Of a stretch of 64,000 nt of DNA, positions 47,047 to 55,300 are shown piece by piece. How positions within the stretch are numbered: the stretch's first letter is position 1; every line of letters starts with the position of its first letter. The stretch spans positions 427,364 to 491,363 of the forward strand of contig NZ_JAYKKE010000002.1 of assembly GCF_036336025.1 (NCBI RefSeq), written 5' to 3'. The DNA is from Stomatohabitans albus. GTDB taxonomy: Bacteria; Actinomycetota; Nitriliruptoria; Euzebyales; Euzebyaceae. The notes under the pieces were generated by a model, which did not search any database, was not told the DNA's origin, and saw only the letters and a program-made list of their open reading frames with translations. The position numbers and the translations under genes are program-made.

Positions 47047-48567
47047 TCAGGGAAGATGGAATGAGAGTTGAGGTTGACCCGTACCAATCGTGTCAAGCGA
47101 CTCCATGCGTACGATCTGATCCGCACAGGTGGCAATGAGTTCTGGATCGTGGGTAATTACCAATACAACCGCCCCACGGTCAGCAAGTTCGCGCATCTGC
47201 GCGCTTATCCCATTCAAATGGCGGTAGTCAACCCCAGAGGTTGGTTCATCAAAGATGTACACCGACTTGTCTGCAACGACAGCGGCCGCAACAACAAGTC
47301 GCTGTTTTTGTCCACCAGACAATGCCAGGGGATGCCGCTCCTCAGTACCGGCCAAGCCGAGCGCGCGCAAAACGTCCCTAGCTCGGGTTGTTGCATCCTC
47401 CCCAGTTTGTCCAATCATCACCTCGGTTAATACCGATTCACCAAAAAGCTGACGATGCACATCTTGCATAACAACAGTAGTTTCACTCAGCCGCTGGCGA
47501 GAACGCACCCGCTTGTGCTTGAGTTTGATAACACCACCACGAGCTGGTCTGGCAAGGCCACACAGCACACGGGCTAGGGTGCTTTTGCCTACACCGTTAT
47601 CACCGGTAATCGCGGTGATCGTGTGGGATCGGAACGCTGCATGGTCAATATCGAGTATCCGTTTATCTCCATAGGAAAATCGGACCTGGTCAAGTACTAA
47701 GCCATCGTCATGTTCACGCTTATCCGTACCGTCATGCACTGATGGCCCCAATGGGGTTCGAGGATCAACAAGTGTACGGAGGCCGAGTGCTTGACGGTCA
47801 TCTTCTGAAAGGTTAAAGAATGTGGGGCCGTCATATTCGTGGGCGATAGCACCATCCGCCATAACCACAACATGGTCAGCCAGATCACGCAGAAAGTAGA
47901 GACGATGTTCGGCCACAATAATCGTATGACCAGCCGCTTTGAGGGTATGAAGCAATTCACCCATCTGATCAATTGCTTCAGGTGAGAGATTTGACGTCGG
48001 CTCGTCAAAAATCAGTACGGGTGGTTGTGGGGTAAGCGCTTGCGCACACGCGACCTTCTGAAGCTGACCGCCTGACAAGTTCATTAATTCCTGGTCAAGG
48101 AGGTCCTCGATGCCAACTTGTTTTGCGGCAATCATGGCTTGGTTGAGAATGGTCTCGGGCGCTTTCCCCCAGTTTTCACCCCGAAACGCTAATTCAGAAA
48201 GTACTTCTGAGGTAAAAAACTGCGTACGTGGATTCTGGAATACCGTTTCTGAATGGGTACCAAGGGCCTCTATTGGCGCATCAGGTACAGACTCACCCAT
48301 TACCTGTACCGTACCCGTCAACGTACCTTCGTTGACGTGAGGAACAAGCCCATTAATCAAGCGCAAAACCGTTGATTTGCCACTTCCCGATGCGCCACAA
48401 ATGAGCGTAATGGTGCCAGGCTCACACCGGAGGGATATATCGCGCAGCGCCGTCACGGTATGGGACTGTTCAACAGACGATGTCGTTGAATCAAACCCAC
48501 CAGACGCCTCATGTCCTCCTTGATAGGAGAACTGGGCATGTTCAATACGTACCGATGGGTCGTTCAT
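47047..48567 (-). CDS. ECF transporter double ATPase (fused EcfA-EcfA')
   Basis: A 506-residue protein with two complete ABC ATPase domains. The first has Walker A GASGSGKST (58-66), signature LSGGQLQK and Walker B VLIFDEPTSNLSP; the second has GDNGVGKST, LSGGQKQR and YIFDEPTSGVD. Both carry Q-loop and H-loop-like sequence (AEHRLYFL, ITHDPEL). It energises the ECF complex by pairing with the EcfT at 53007 and the S components at 51773-54316, presumably, since no other EcfA is in the window. It is cut off from those genes by the reductase and TetR genes. AGAAGG is placed 4 bases before the ATG. Confidence 0.88.
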   Translation of the reverse strand: MNDPSVRIEHAQFSYQGGHEASGGFDSTTSSVEQSHTVTALRDISLRCEPGTITLICGASGSGKSTVLRLINGLVPHVNEGTLTGTVQVMGESVPDAPIEALGTHSETVFQNPRTQFFTSEVLSELAFRGENWGKAPETILNQAMIAAKQVGIEDLLDQELMNLSGGQLQKVACAQALTPQPPVLIFDEPTSNLSPEAIDQMGELLHTLKAAGHTIIVAEHRLYFLRDLADHVVVMADGAIAHEYDGPTFFNLSEDDRQALGLRTLVDPRTPLGPSVHDGTDKREHDDGLVLDQVRFSYGDKRILDIDHAAFRSHTITAITGDNGVGKSTLARVLCGLARPARGGVIKLKHKRVRSRQRLSETTVVMQDVHRQLFGESVLTEVMIGQTGEDATTRARDVLRALGLAGTEERHPLALSGGQKQRLVVAAAVVADKSVYIFDEPTSGVDYRHLNGISAQMRELADRGAVVLVITHDPELIATCADQIVRMESLDTIGTGQPQLSFHLP

Positions 48568-48664
48568 GCAACCTTCTCAACTCAACACTTATGCCAAACA
48601 CCAGGTATCAACCATGGGTCCATGGGTTGTACCTCTGAACAGCTACTACAACCGTTCAACACAT

Positions 48665-48693
48665 AATTTAGGAGAACTTAAGTTTGAGAACAA
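48665..48693 (-). promoter_or_regulatory. Candidate sigma-70 type promoter for the ECF ATPase/ABC operon
   Basis: On the minus strand a -35 like TTGTTC (48693-48688) is separated by 17 bases from a -10 like TAAATT (48670-48665), about 95 bases before the ECF ATPase start. The 175-base gap between the reductase gene and this operon supports a separate promoter. Confidence 0.35.
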
Positions 48694-48742
48694 GTAGGGA
48701 TTGGTGGCCATAAGTAGGAGTGTTTCTGTGACTACATGACCC

Positions 48743-51013
48743 TTAGAAGGCTTCGACATAGAGGTGGTGCGCCCCATGTGACCGGAGATAGGCGGCACTG
48801 TCGTTGACCATAGCTGCTGATCCACAGATATAAAAGGATGAATCGTCGATATCATCCAGGTACTCGTGAAGCACATCTGTCACTCGCCCCGCCCTCGCAT
48901 TGGCATCAGACTGACGGCTATAACACCGGATGCATCTTCCAGGTAGCGGTATGTCCAATTGAAGAAGAAGATCATCTTCACTACCGCGACTCCCAAAGAG
49001 CAGTGTGGCATCTTTTAGTTGACCACTATCATCCAGCTGACGAAACATCGGAATAAATGGTGCAATGCCTGTTCCAGTAGCAATGAAAATGGGGCGTGTA
49101 TCGTCATCAATAAATTGATAGTGACCTAATGGAAGTTCCGCAGTCGTAGACACACCAGCCGCTATCTGCTCAATAAACTGCGACCCATGGCCTCCCGTTC
49201 GGGTACTCACAAGCAGTTTGAGTTCGTTTCCATCAAGGGACACAATTGAATAGTCACGCCATACATAGGGATGGACACGGAGGCGAGCAAATTGCCCAGC
49301 CTTCCATGCCTGAACTTCTCCATCTACTGCCAAAGTGAGCTGCCAGATGCTTGGTGTAAGCCGATCCTTTTGAGTGATGGTGACACGGTATTTATCCGGT
49401 GGCAGTAAGGACGAGCGATCTGGCATTTGGTGAGTTGGTGTACCTAATGCCCGATTAATTCGGCTAAATCCACGCGGTCCCAAAGCATGACTAGCGGCTG
49501 CAACACCACCCATTACTGCGCCCATAATGCCAAGTTCACCAGCGTCTTGGCCGGACAATAACAGGCCAGGGATGGGCGTACGTGGCCCCAAAGGTTTGGC
49601 CTGATAACGCCTTGGCGTTGCAGGCAATCCGTAGAACGCTCCTTGTGGATGTGCGGTGTAATGTTCAATGGTTAGCGGTGTCGCCACTTCGAAACGATCA
49701 ACAAGCGCGCCAAATCCTGGAACTGCTTGATCAACGAGATCAATCAATCCCGCCCCAATCCGTGTCTTTAACGCAAGATACTCAGTATCTCGTTGACCTT
49801 TGGGCTGACGCTTCCACGGTTCGAAAGCGTTGGCGTCAATGAAGGCAATAATCTCTGCGGTATGATGCTTCTGTTCACCAGCCTTCACCGAGGGAAATGA
49901 AACAAATGCTGAAGATGGCTGGCCAGACACCAATGCTGCTGCGGCCTTATTCGCCATAGCGTCATGATCTAAGCCTGTATATATCCAGAGGTTTTCTCCA
50001 TTCAATCCAATTGAGTGGATATGGCGTGTTAACTGAAGATAAACAGTTACCACCGATGTTCCATGCCCAATTGCGGCGATTGCCTTACGAAGTTTTGCGG
50101 TACGCCGACCAATCTTCCCCGTCTTGGGCAACAACGATTCAAACGTAACTCGGGCACCAGCGTCAGAAATAATCAATGGCGCCCGATATATGCAATCTCC
50201 AGTGTTGCCCCCTCTTATGTCATGAACATGCACCCCAACAGCGCGCCCTTGTTCGATGAGGATACGCGAGACATGTTGACCTACTCTGACAGCCCCACCC
50301 TGATGTTCAATCTGGCGTTCAATCATTCTGGCAATTTGGGCACTTCCACCACGAGGAAACCAGCCACCCTGTAAGTAGTGGTTGACGATCAACGCATGAA
50401 TAGCGAATGCACTTTTACTTGGTGGGAGACCATAATCGCCCCACTGACTCGCAAGTAGAGCGCGCAACTGGGGGGAACAAAATCGGCGCTCTAAATATTG
50501 TTTAGTAGTTTGCAGTGGCATCCGATTAGTTAGCGTTCCCAATCCGATGAGGATAGGAGCAATCCATGGTGGGGTCATTCCACTGGCCATTCGCAATGTT
50601 ATCCAGCGTGTTACCCATTTGATGTCACGGAAATATCGACGTATCGCACCACCTTCGTCAGGAAACTGCGCCATGAGCTGCGCTTGGTACTCCATCGGAT
50701 CGGACGGCACGACAAATTCCATGTCGGGATAGATGAACCGCTCAAACCCGTCTGGCATTCGATTCCATTGGAGTGCACCTCCGGTGAGTAAATCCAAATA
50801 TTGGCGAGATGGACTCTCTGGATCCATCTGACCGATGTAATGAATGCCAACATCCCAGCTGGCCCCATTCCGGCGAAAACAGTGAGTCAATCCACCTGGT
50901 TCGATGTGGCGTTCGAGTACCAATACCCGTTTCTTTGCAACACGAGCAAGTAACCCAGCGGCAGTCAATCCCCCTATCCCAGACCCAATCACAATTGCAT
51001 CGTACGTACCCAT
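48743..51013 (-). CDS. CrtISO/phytoene desaturase-like flavoprotein fused to ferredoxin-reductase domain
   Basis: A fusion of about 756 residues. The N-terminal ~510 residues have the FAD dinucleotide motif IVIGSGIGGLTAAGLLA and GGLTHCF, plus the C-terminal PGLLLSGQDAGELGIMGA of the CrtI/CrtISO/retinol-saturase group. The last ~230 residues are a ferredoxin-NADP reductase-type module: RDYSIVS (FAD, R586), GTGIAPFIPMF (NAD(P)), LFGSRGSEDD and FYICGSAAMV. I use the ATG at 51013 because GGGGA lies just upstream; 51025 is possible. No carotenoid genes are nearby. With a divergent TetR and transport genes on both sides it may reduce an imported ligand; that is inference. Confidence 0.78.
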   Translation of the reverse strand: MGTYDAIVIGSGIGGLTAAGLLARVAKKRVLVLERHIEPGGLTHCFRRNGASWDVGIHYIGQMDPESPSRQYLDLLTGGALQWNRMPDGFERFIYPDMEFVVPSDPMEYQAQLMAQFPDEGGAIRRYFRDIKWVTRWITLRMASGMTPPWIAPILIGLGTLTNRMPLQTTKQYLERRFCSPQLRALLASQWGDYGLPPSKSAFAIHALIVNHYLQGGWFPRGGSAQIARMIERQIEHQGGAVRVGQHVSRILIEQGRAVGVHVHDIRGGNTGDCIYRAPLIISDAGARVTFESLLPKTGKIGRRTAKLRKAIAAIGHGTSVVTVYLQLTRHIHSIGLNGENLWIYTGLDHDAMANKAAAALVSGQPSSAFVSFPSVKAGEQKHHTAEIIAFIDANAFEPWKRQPKGQRDTEYLALKTRIGAGLIDLVDQAVPGFGALVDRFEVATPLTIEHYTAHPQGAFYGLPATPRRYQAKPLGPRTPIPGLLLSGQDAGELGIMGAVMGGVAAASHALGPRGFSRINRALGTPTHQMPDRSSLLPPDKYRVTITQKDRLTPSIWQLTLAVDGEVQAWKAGQFARLRVHPYVWRDYSIVSLDGNELKLLVSTRTGGHGSQFIEQIAAGVSTTAELPLGHYQFIDDDTRPIFIATGTGIAPFIPMFRQLDDSGQLKDATLLFGSRGSEDDLLLQLDIPLPGRCIRCYSRQSDANARAGRVTDVLHEYLDDIDDSSFYICGSAAMVNDSAAYLRSHGAHHLYVEAF

Positions 51014-51031
51014 TACTATCCCCATCCCATC

Positions 51032-51078
51032 TACTTGACAGTGTCTAGCCTAATAACACAGCTAGACACTGTCAAGTA
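51032..51078. promoter_or_regulatory. 18-bp perfect inverted repeat, probable TetR operator with promoter
   Basis: Arms TACTTGACAGTGTCTAGC (51032-51049) and its exact complement (51061-51078), separated by 11 bases. On the minus strand TTGACA (51075-51070) is followed after 17 bases by TAGGCT (51052-51047), so the reductase promoter lies within the repeat. The site is directly between the divergent reductase and TetR genes, the normal place for autoregulated operators of this family. Confidence 0.75.
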
Positions 51079-51125
51079 TCTGAGAGGGAGGATTTGGCCT
51101 TTCCAAAGATGGCTAGGCTGGCGGT

Positions 51126-51734
51126 ATGACAACGGGAGAATCAGTGCAGGCCGAGGGAACCGATGATTTACGCACTCGGTTGCTCAATACGAGTCGAGCA
51201 CTCCTCACTGAACGTGGACCCGCGGCGCTGAGTATGCGTGAAGTGGCACGACGAACCGGATGTACCCATCAAGCGCCATACCACTACTTCCCCAATCGAG
51301 AGGCCATTCTTGCAGCTGTTGTCGCTGAAGGATTTAGTGAGCTGGCAGATGCGCTGGAATATGCCAACACCCAGGTGTCTAGCCTGGGTGCTCATAGTGC
51401 AGCCATTGCATCAGCGAATGCCTATGTGACGTTTGCGATACGTAACCCTGGTGTCTTTCAAGTTATGTTTCGTAATGACATGATTGACCACAGCCACTAT
51501 CCCGATGTACAACGCCACGGTGATCGTGCACGAACTGCACTTCGTGATCTTGTTCGCCTTATCGATAGCGATCACGCAGACCACGAGCAAGAAACGGTGT
51601 TATGGTCGCACGTCCACGGCCTTGCCAGTTTGCTCACGAGCGGTCTGCTGGGCACAGAAATGCCGAGTGAATCAGCGCGTATTGCGTATGCGGAGAGGAT
51701 CAATACACGATGTATTGACATTCTCCTCCGATGA
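51126..51734 (+). CDS. TetR/AcrR family regulator
   Basis: A 202-residue repressor. The N-terminal helix-turn-helix is clear: RTRLLNTSRALLTERGPAALSMREVARRTGCTHQAPYHYFPNREAIL spans about residues 16-62. The C-terminal ligand-binding part contains WSHVHGLASLL, the WHG-type motif of one TetR subgroup. It is divergent from the reductase gene across an 18-bp perfect inverted repeat, so it probably represses that gene and itself. The inducer is unknown; a metal chelate or tetrapyrrole would fit the neighbourhood. Its end converges on the first S-component gene 38 bases away. Confidence 0.9.
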   Translation: MTTGESVQAEGTDDLRTRLLNTSRALLTERGPAALSMREVARRTGCTHQAPYHYFPNREAILAAVVAEGFSELADALEYANTQVSSLGAHSAAIASANAYVTFAIRNPGVFQVMFRNDMIDHSHYPDVQRHGDRARTALRDLVRLIDSDHADHEQETVLWSHVHGLASLLTSGLLGTEMPSESARIAYAERINTRCIDILLR

Positions 51735-51772
51735 TGGTGCAACCAGGTTGATAGCGCAGCCCAGTGCATGGT

Positions 51773-52369
51773 CTAGGTATCGACAAGCCCCGCTTTGACA
51801 AAGTGCTTGGCAATGATCCGGTTTCCCAACCACGCACCAACCAGCCCGACTAGCACGAGCGTTCCCATCCAGAGGATTACGGTTGTGCCGTTGAGATAGT
51901 GTTCGAGTTGCGCAACAAATGCTTTATTGCGAGCCTTCGCATACAACATATCGAAATAGGCTTGGCTATTAACCAAAATGGGAAGAAACGGAAGGGCTAT
52001 CCAAGGTGCGAATACCCCGTAGCCGATCATATTGAGCGTACGGTTCGTAAAACCACCTCGCTGGGCAATAGCATCCGCACCGGCTCCGAGAAGGGCCGTT
52101 AATGGGGCAACGTACCAGGGGTACCCGCTTCCTACGGCAATCAACCCTTCGAGTAACCCCAAAAGCGTCATGGCGCCAAAGCAAGGCGCACGCAGCCGGA
52201 ACAGCATTAAGACGGTGCCGTTTAACACCGTGCCAATGGCCCAACCGAGAAATAGAAATGGTGGGCCAAAGATACCGAGTGCGGCTGTAGTGAGAAAGAC
52301 CACAATATAGATGGCACTAAATACCCCTACATGGACGAGGTATTTAGGATTAAAATATCGGGTAGCCAT
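51773..52369 (-). CDS. ECF transporter S component, MptD/Trep_Strep type (copy 1)
   Basis: A 198-residue membrane protein with about six helices. LVHVGVFSAIYIVVFLTTAALGIFGPPFLFLGW and the C-terminal WLGNRIIAKHFVKAGLVDT match the other two S proteins in this locus and the Trep_Strep/MptD family. S components bind the substrate and dock on EcfT through helix 1. This copy is GC-rich like the rest of the chromosome, unlike its paralogues. It is the last of four genes (S-T-S-S) on the minus strand, 35 bases after copy 2. The substrate is unknown. Confidence 0.78.
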   Translation of the reverse strand: MATRYFNPKYLVHVGVFSAIYIVVFLTTAALGIFGPPFLFLGWAIGTVLNGTVLMLFRLRAPCFGAMTLLGLLEGLIAVGSGYPWYVAPLTALLGAGADAIAQRGGFTNRTLNMIGYGVFAPWIALPFLPILVNSQAYFDMLYAKARNKAFVAQLEHYLNGTTVILWMGTLVLVGLVGAWLGNRIIAKHFVKAGLVDT

Positions 52370-52404
52370 ATACCATTTCCTCAGTAAACGAAGATGGATA
52401 GCGT

Positions 52405-52992
52405 CTAGACGATTCCCGCGCGTACAAAGTGTTTATCGAGTACCTTTGTGCCGATATATCCACCAACTACACTGATGCAGAATACTGCTACAAGCATCAG
52501 AACCATTGATGTGGGCTGAAAAATAGCACGCATTTGATCAGCATACGCCTGGTTATTCATTTGCTCAGCTACTAACGCGAAATATTCATCACTGTTGATA
52601 AATATTGGTATGAGTGGACTAATACCCGATAGCGTAAAGACAGCATATCCAAGAATGTTTTTCCAACGTGATTTAAACTGACCTGAAGCACAAATGAGGT
52701 CACCTAAAAACCCAAAAATAGTATTTACGATGATGCTAATCCATGTATGGCCAGTAAAAAAGAATAGAACACCAATAACAAAACCTGTAATTGTTAGTGC
52801 CCCTATGGTTGGTGTGCGGACAAGGTAGAGCATCATGACTACTGCATTAATCAATCCGCCGATAACCATACCAACAAGGATAAATTGCGGCCCTATAATG
52901 CCGAGCATTCCAGATGCGAATGAAATGACAAAATAAATTGCAGTGAAGACCCCGATATTAATGAGGTTCTTTGTGCTGAGATCGACAGGCAT
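52405..52992 (-). CDS. ECF transporter S component, MptD/Trep_Strep type (copy 2)
   Basis: A 195-residue protein; the ATG at 52992 has GGAGG 4 bases upstream and the family N-terminus follows (LSTKNLINIGVFTAIYFVISFA). The frame extends 72 bases further into ecfT, which I reject. Six hydrophobic segments are visible, and the end YIGTKVLDKHFVRAGIV is shared with the other copies. AT content is higher than in copy 1. It follows ecfT by 14 bases. As with all S proteins, the ligand is set by its outward-facing cavity and cannot be read from this sequence. Confidence 0.8.
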   Translation of the reverse strand: MPVDLSTKNLINIGVFTAIYFVISFASGMLGIIGPQFILVGMVIGGLINAVVMMLYLVRTPTIGALTITGFVIGVLFFFTGHTWISIIVNTIFGFLGDLICASGQFKSRWKNILGYAVFTLSGISPLIPIFINSDEYFALVAEQMNNQAYADQMRAIFQPTSMVLMLVAVFCISVVGGYIGTKVLDKHFVRAGIV

Positions 52993-53006
52993 TGATCCTC
53001 CATCCT

Positions 53007-53729
53007 TCAAAACACGAGGGGAATATTGAGCATATGTAATAGCGCTAGGCCAACAACACCACAAAGGGCGATGACATCGGATAGACCCATACCAACCGGC
53101 GTAACACTTGTACGTTCGCCAGGCCGACCGAGGCCGCGAAGCATACCTGAGGCCGTGAGGTCATCACTGATACGCGTGGTCGTCGCCAGTAGTGGCACAA
53201 CAACATATTCAGCGGTTTGGATAGGGTGCACCACCATTTGCCACCCGCTTCCGATAACACCACGCAACCGCATCGCGTCAACAATGGCGTGAAGTTCGCG
53301 TAAAACGGTTGGAATAAACCGCAGCATAACGGTAACGGGAACAATAACGACCTGCGGAACCCGCCAGGAACGAAGCGCCGCGATGAAGGCCGAGACTTTT
53401 GTGGTGCGCACCACGTAGTAGGCCATTCCGATACTGATTCCAAATCGCCATGTCCAATAACAGACCATCCCAATTAGGACAACAGCCCAATGGCCCCAGA
53501 TGCTTGGTGCGGCAATACCCAAAAAACCACAGAGTGGAATGATAACGACATAGCCGATCCAGGTTTGCCACCGCATCGCGTTGGTGAGCAGAATGCATAC
53601 AAATACGTAGGCCATAGCCGGCGCAAGCAAACTCCCACGCCCGAAGGCCAACACATTAACAACGAGCAGAGCGACAAGCTTGGTTCGGGGGTCGAGCTGG
53701 CACCAACCTGTTTGGGTTGGCGTAATCAT
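53007..53729 (-). CDS. ECF transporter transmembrane subunit EcfT
   Basis: A 240-residue EcfT (CbiQ-like) protein. It starts with LDPRTKL, the conserved N-terminal motif, has about five membrane helices, and carries the two cytoplasmic coupling motifs as variants: AMRLRG (residue about 166) and SGMLRG (about 206), which correspond to the Ala-Arg-Gly signatures contacting the ATPases. It couples S components to the double ATPase at 47047. The ATG overlaps the end of S copy 3 by 4 bases (ATGA), giving translational coupling. One EcfT serving three S components is the group II sharing arrangement. Confidence 0.85.
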   Translation of the reverse strand: MITPTQTGWCQLDPRTKLVALLVVNVLAFGRGSLLAPAMAYVFVCILLTNAMRWQTWIGYVVIIPLCGFLGIAAPSIWGHWAVVLIGMVCYWTWRFGISIGMAYYVVRTTKVSAFIAALRSWRVPQVVIVPVTVMLRFIPTVLRELHAIVDAMRLRGVIGSGWQMVVHPIQTAEYVVVPLLATTTRISDDLTASGMLRGLGRPGERTSVTPVGMGLSDVIALCGVVGLALLHMLNIPLVF

Positions 53730-54316
53730 GCGATACCGGCTTTAACAAAGTGTTTGGACAGAATATTGGTTCCTAACCAGCCACCGATACAACCAACAAC
53801 AAACAAAACAATGGCGATAACAACGATTGATGCCGGTGTAAATATCTGTTGCATTTGATCGGCATACGCCTGATTATTGGTGTATCTTGCTATTTCTTTA
53901 AAGTAATTCTCACTATTAAAAAAGATTGGGAATAATGCATTAATATACCACATTGAAAATACGCCATAAGCGAATATTTTATTCTTATTAGACTCTGGAC
54001 TACCAAACCACACAATAGCATCACAGAGTATTCCTAAGATAACCATGCCAATAATAACAAACCAAAACGATCCCATAATCACATAGAGACCACCCACAAA
54101 TAAACCTAAAGCAGTAAATGTTCCGGTAATAGGTGTCCGCTTCAAATACAGCATAACAACTACACCGTTAATTAAAATACATAATACCCATCCAACAAGC
54201 ATAAAAATAGGTCCAAACGTACTAATCATTCCCACCGTAAGTAATACAGTAAGATAGATAGCACTAAATACACCCATGTTAATAAGGTATTTCGGTGAGA
54301 TTGATTGACTTTTCAT
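53726..54316 (-). CDS. ECF transporter S component, MptD/Trep_Strep type (copy 3)
   Basis: A 196-residue membrane protein, first gene of the S-T-S-S cluster. ISPKYLINMGVFSAIYLTVLL and WLGTNILSKHFVKAGIA match copies 1 and 2. It is strikingly AT-rich: bases 53881-54000 contain 33 G or C of 120, and codons such as ATA and TTA are frequent. This suggests acquisition from a low-GC donor. The start has AAAGG nearby. It lies 44 bases after the intrinsic terminator of the metal ABC operon. Ligand unknown. Confidence 0.8.
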   Translation of the reverse strand: MKSQSISPKYLINMGVFSAIYLTVLLTVGMISTFGPIFMLVGWVLCILINGVVVMLYLKRTPITGTFTALGLFVGGLYVIMGSFWFVIIGMVILGILCDAIVWFGSPESNKNKIFAYGVFSMWYINALFPIFFNSENYFKEIARYTNNQAYADQMQQIFTPASIVVIAIVLFVVGCIGGWLGTNILSKHFVKAGIA

Positions 54317-54359
54317 GGAGCACCTTTCCTGACTATCTATTAATCAGTATGTGAATATT

Positions 54360-54387
54360 AAAAAAAACAGCCAGGCGGACCTGGCTG
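54360..54387 (-). terminator. Intrinsic terminator of the metal ABC operon
   Basis: An 8-bp stem (CAGCCAGG/CCTGGCTG) with a 4-base loop, followed on the minus strand by eight Ts. This is the only textbook hairpin-plus-T-run terminator I find in the window. It lies just after the second permease gene and just before S copy 3. Confidence 0.88.
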
Positions 54388-54395
54388 CTGCTGAA

Positions 54396-55298
54396 CTAGT
54401 GAGCATGGACTGCCATGCCCTTTGGTTCGTGGTGGCCCTCATCAATTACATTTTGTCGCCTACGCTTCAAGAATATAAAGAAGGCCAGAAAAACAATTCC
54501 GTTAAAAGTCGCCATGGTTGAGGCGGTACCAAGGTCAAATTGCAGTGCAATATAAAACCCTATCAACGCTGTTATTGACGCAAGGCCGAGTGAAATGGCA
54601 AGCATGTGTGGCAGTGTTTTCGCAACTAAGAGTGCAGTTGCTGGTGGCACAATCATTAATGCCACAACCAAGATGGCGCCCACCGTATTAAACGCAACTA
54701 CAACAGTGAGGCTTGTCCAAATCATCAATACGAAATCAACGATCTTGACGGGTAAACCCATGGATTCTGCCAAGACCGGATCGAAGGTTGAGATTTTGAG
54801 TACGGGATAGGCAATCGCCATGAGCGCTGCGCCGCTCAAAAAGACACTCAGCATAATCCACATCATCCGTGGGCCTATATCTATCCCGTTAAGAATGATG
54901 CGCTCTGGTTCAAGTGCCATCAAATTGATATCACCAGCTAGTACCGTTTCTTCACTGATATGAACTTGAGAAAGTGTGGTCGATAGGATCAAGACGCCAA
55001 TGGCAAAGAGCACCGGGAAAATCAAGCCCTGGTTCGCATCGCCTACAACGAGTCCAGTTTTTTGGATCCAGTGTGCACCGAGCACCACAATGATTCCCAT
55101 AGATGTGGCAGTCACAATCATGATCGGTGAATAGGTTGATCCACTAATCAATACCCCAATAACAATGCCAGGCAGCACGGTATGAGACATCGCTTCAACA
55201 AGCATTGATTGATGACGGAGGACCAAGAATGTGCCTGGCAGGGCGCATGTGAGTCCACTGACGATGGCGAGTAAGGCGACAGCCGTGATAAATCCCAT
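54396..55298 (-). CDS. Metal ABC transporter permease (second, TroD/MntB-like)
   Basis: A 300-residue integral membrane protein of the ABC-3 family with about eight to nine helices. GTFLVLRHQSMLVEAMSHTVLPGIVIG is the family N-terminal block, the cytoplasmic region DPVLAESMGLPVKIVDFVLMIWTSL contacts the ATPase, and GAILVVALMIVPPATALLVA is a conserved helix. The tail ends in His residues (EGHHEPKGMAVHAH) that might bind metal. It follows the first permease by 2 bases. Two different permeases with one ATPase and one binding protein is the TroABCD arrangement. Confidence 0.9.
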   Translation of the reverse strand: MGFITAVALLAIVSGLTCALPGTFLVLRHQSMLVEAMSHTVLPGIVIGVLISGSTYSPIMIVTATSMGIIVVLGAHWIQKTGLVVGDANQGLIFPVLFAIGVLILSTTLSQVHISEETVLAGDINLMALEPERIILNGIDIGPRMMWIMLSVFLSGAALMAIAYPVLKISTFDPVLAESMGLPVKIVDFVLMIWTSLTVVVAFNTVGAILVVALMIVPPATALLVAKTLPHMLAISLGLASITALIGFYIALQFDLGTASTMATFNGIVFLAFFIFLKRRRQNVIDEGHHEPKGMAVHAH

Positions 55299-55300
55299 AT

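Noticed and set aside
48604-48633. Imperfect inverted repeat around CCATGGGTCCATGGG
   Set aside because: The arms need several mismatches or shifts; too weak to call an operator or terminator.
51773-54316. Possible mobile element carrying the AT-rich S genes
   Set aside because: Composition is foreign-like, but no transposase, integrase, target duplication or terminal repeats were found at the borders.
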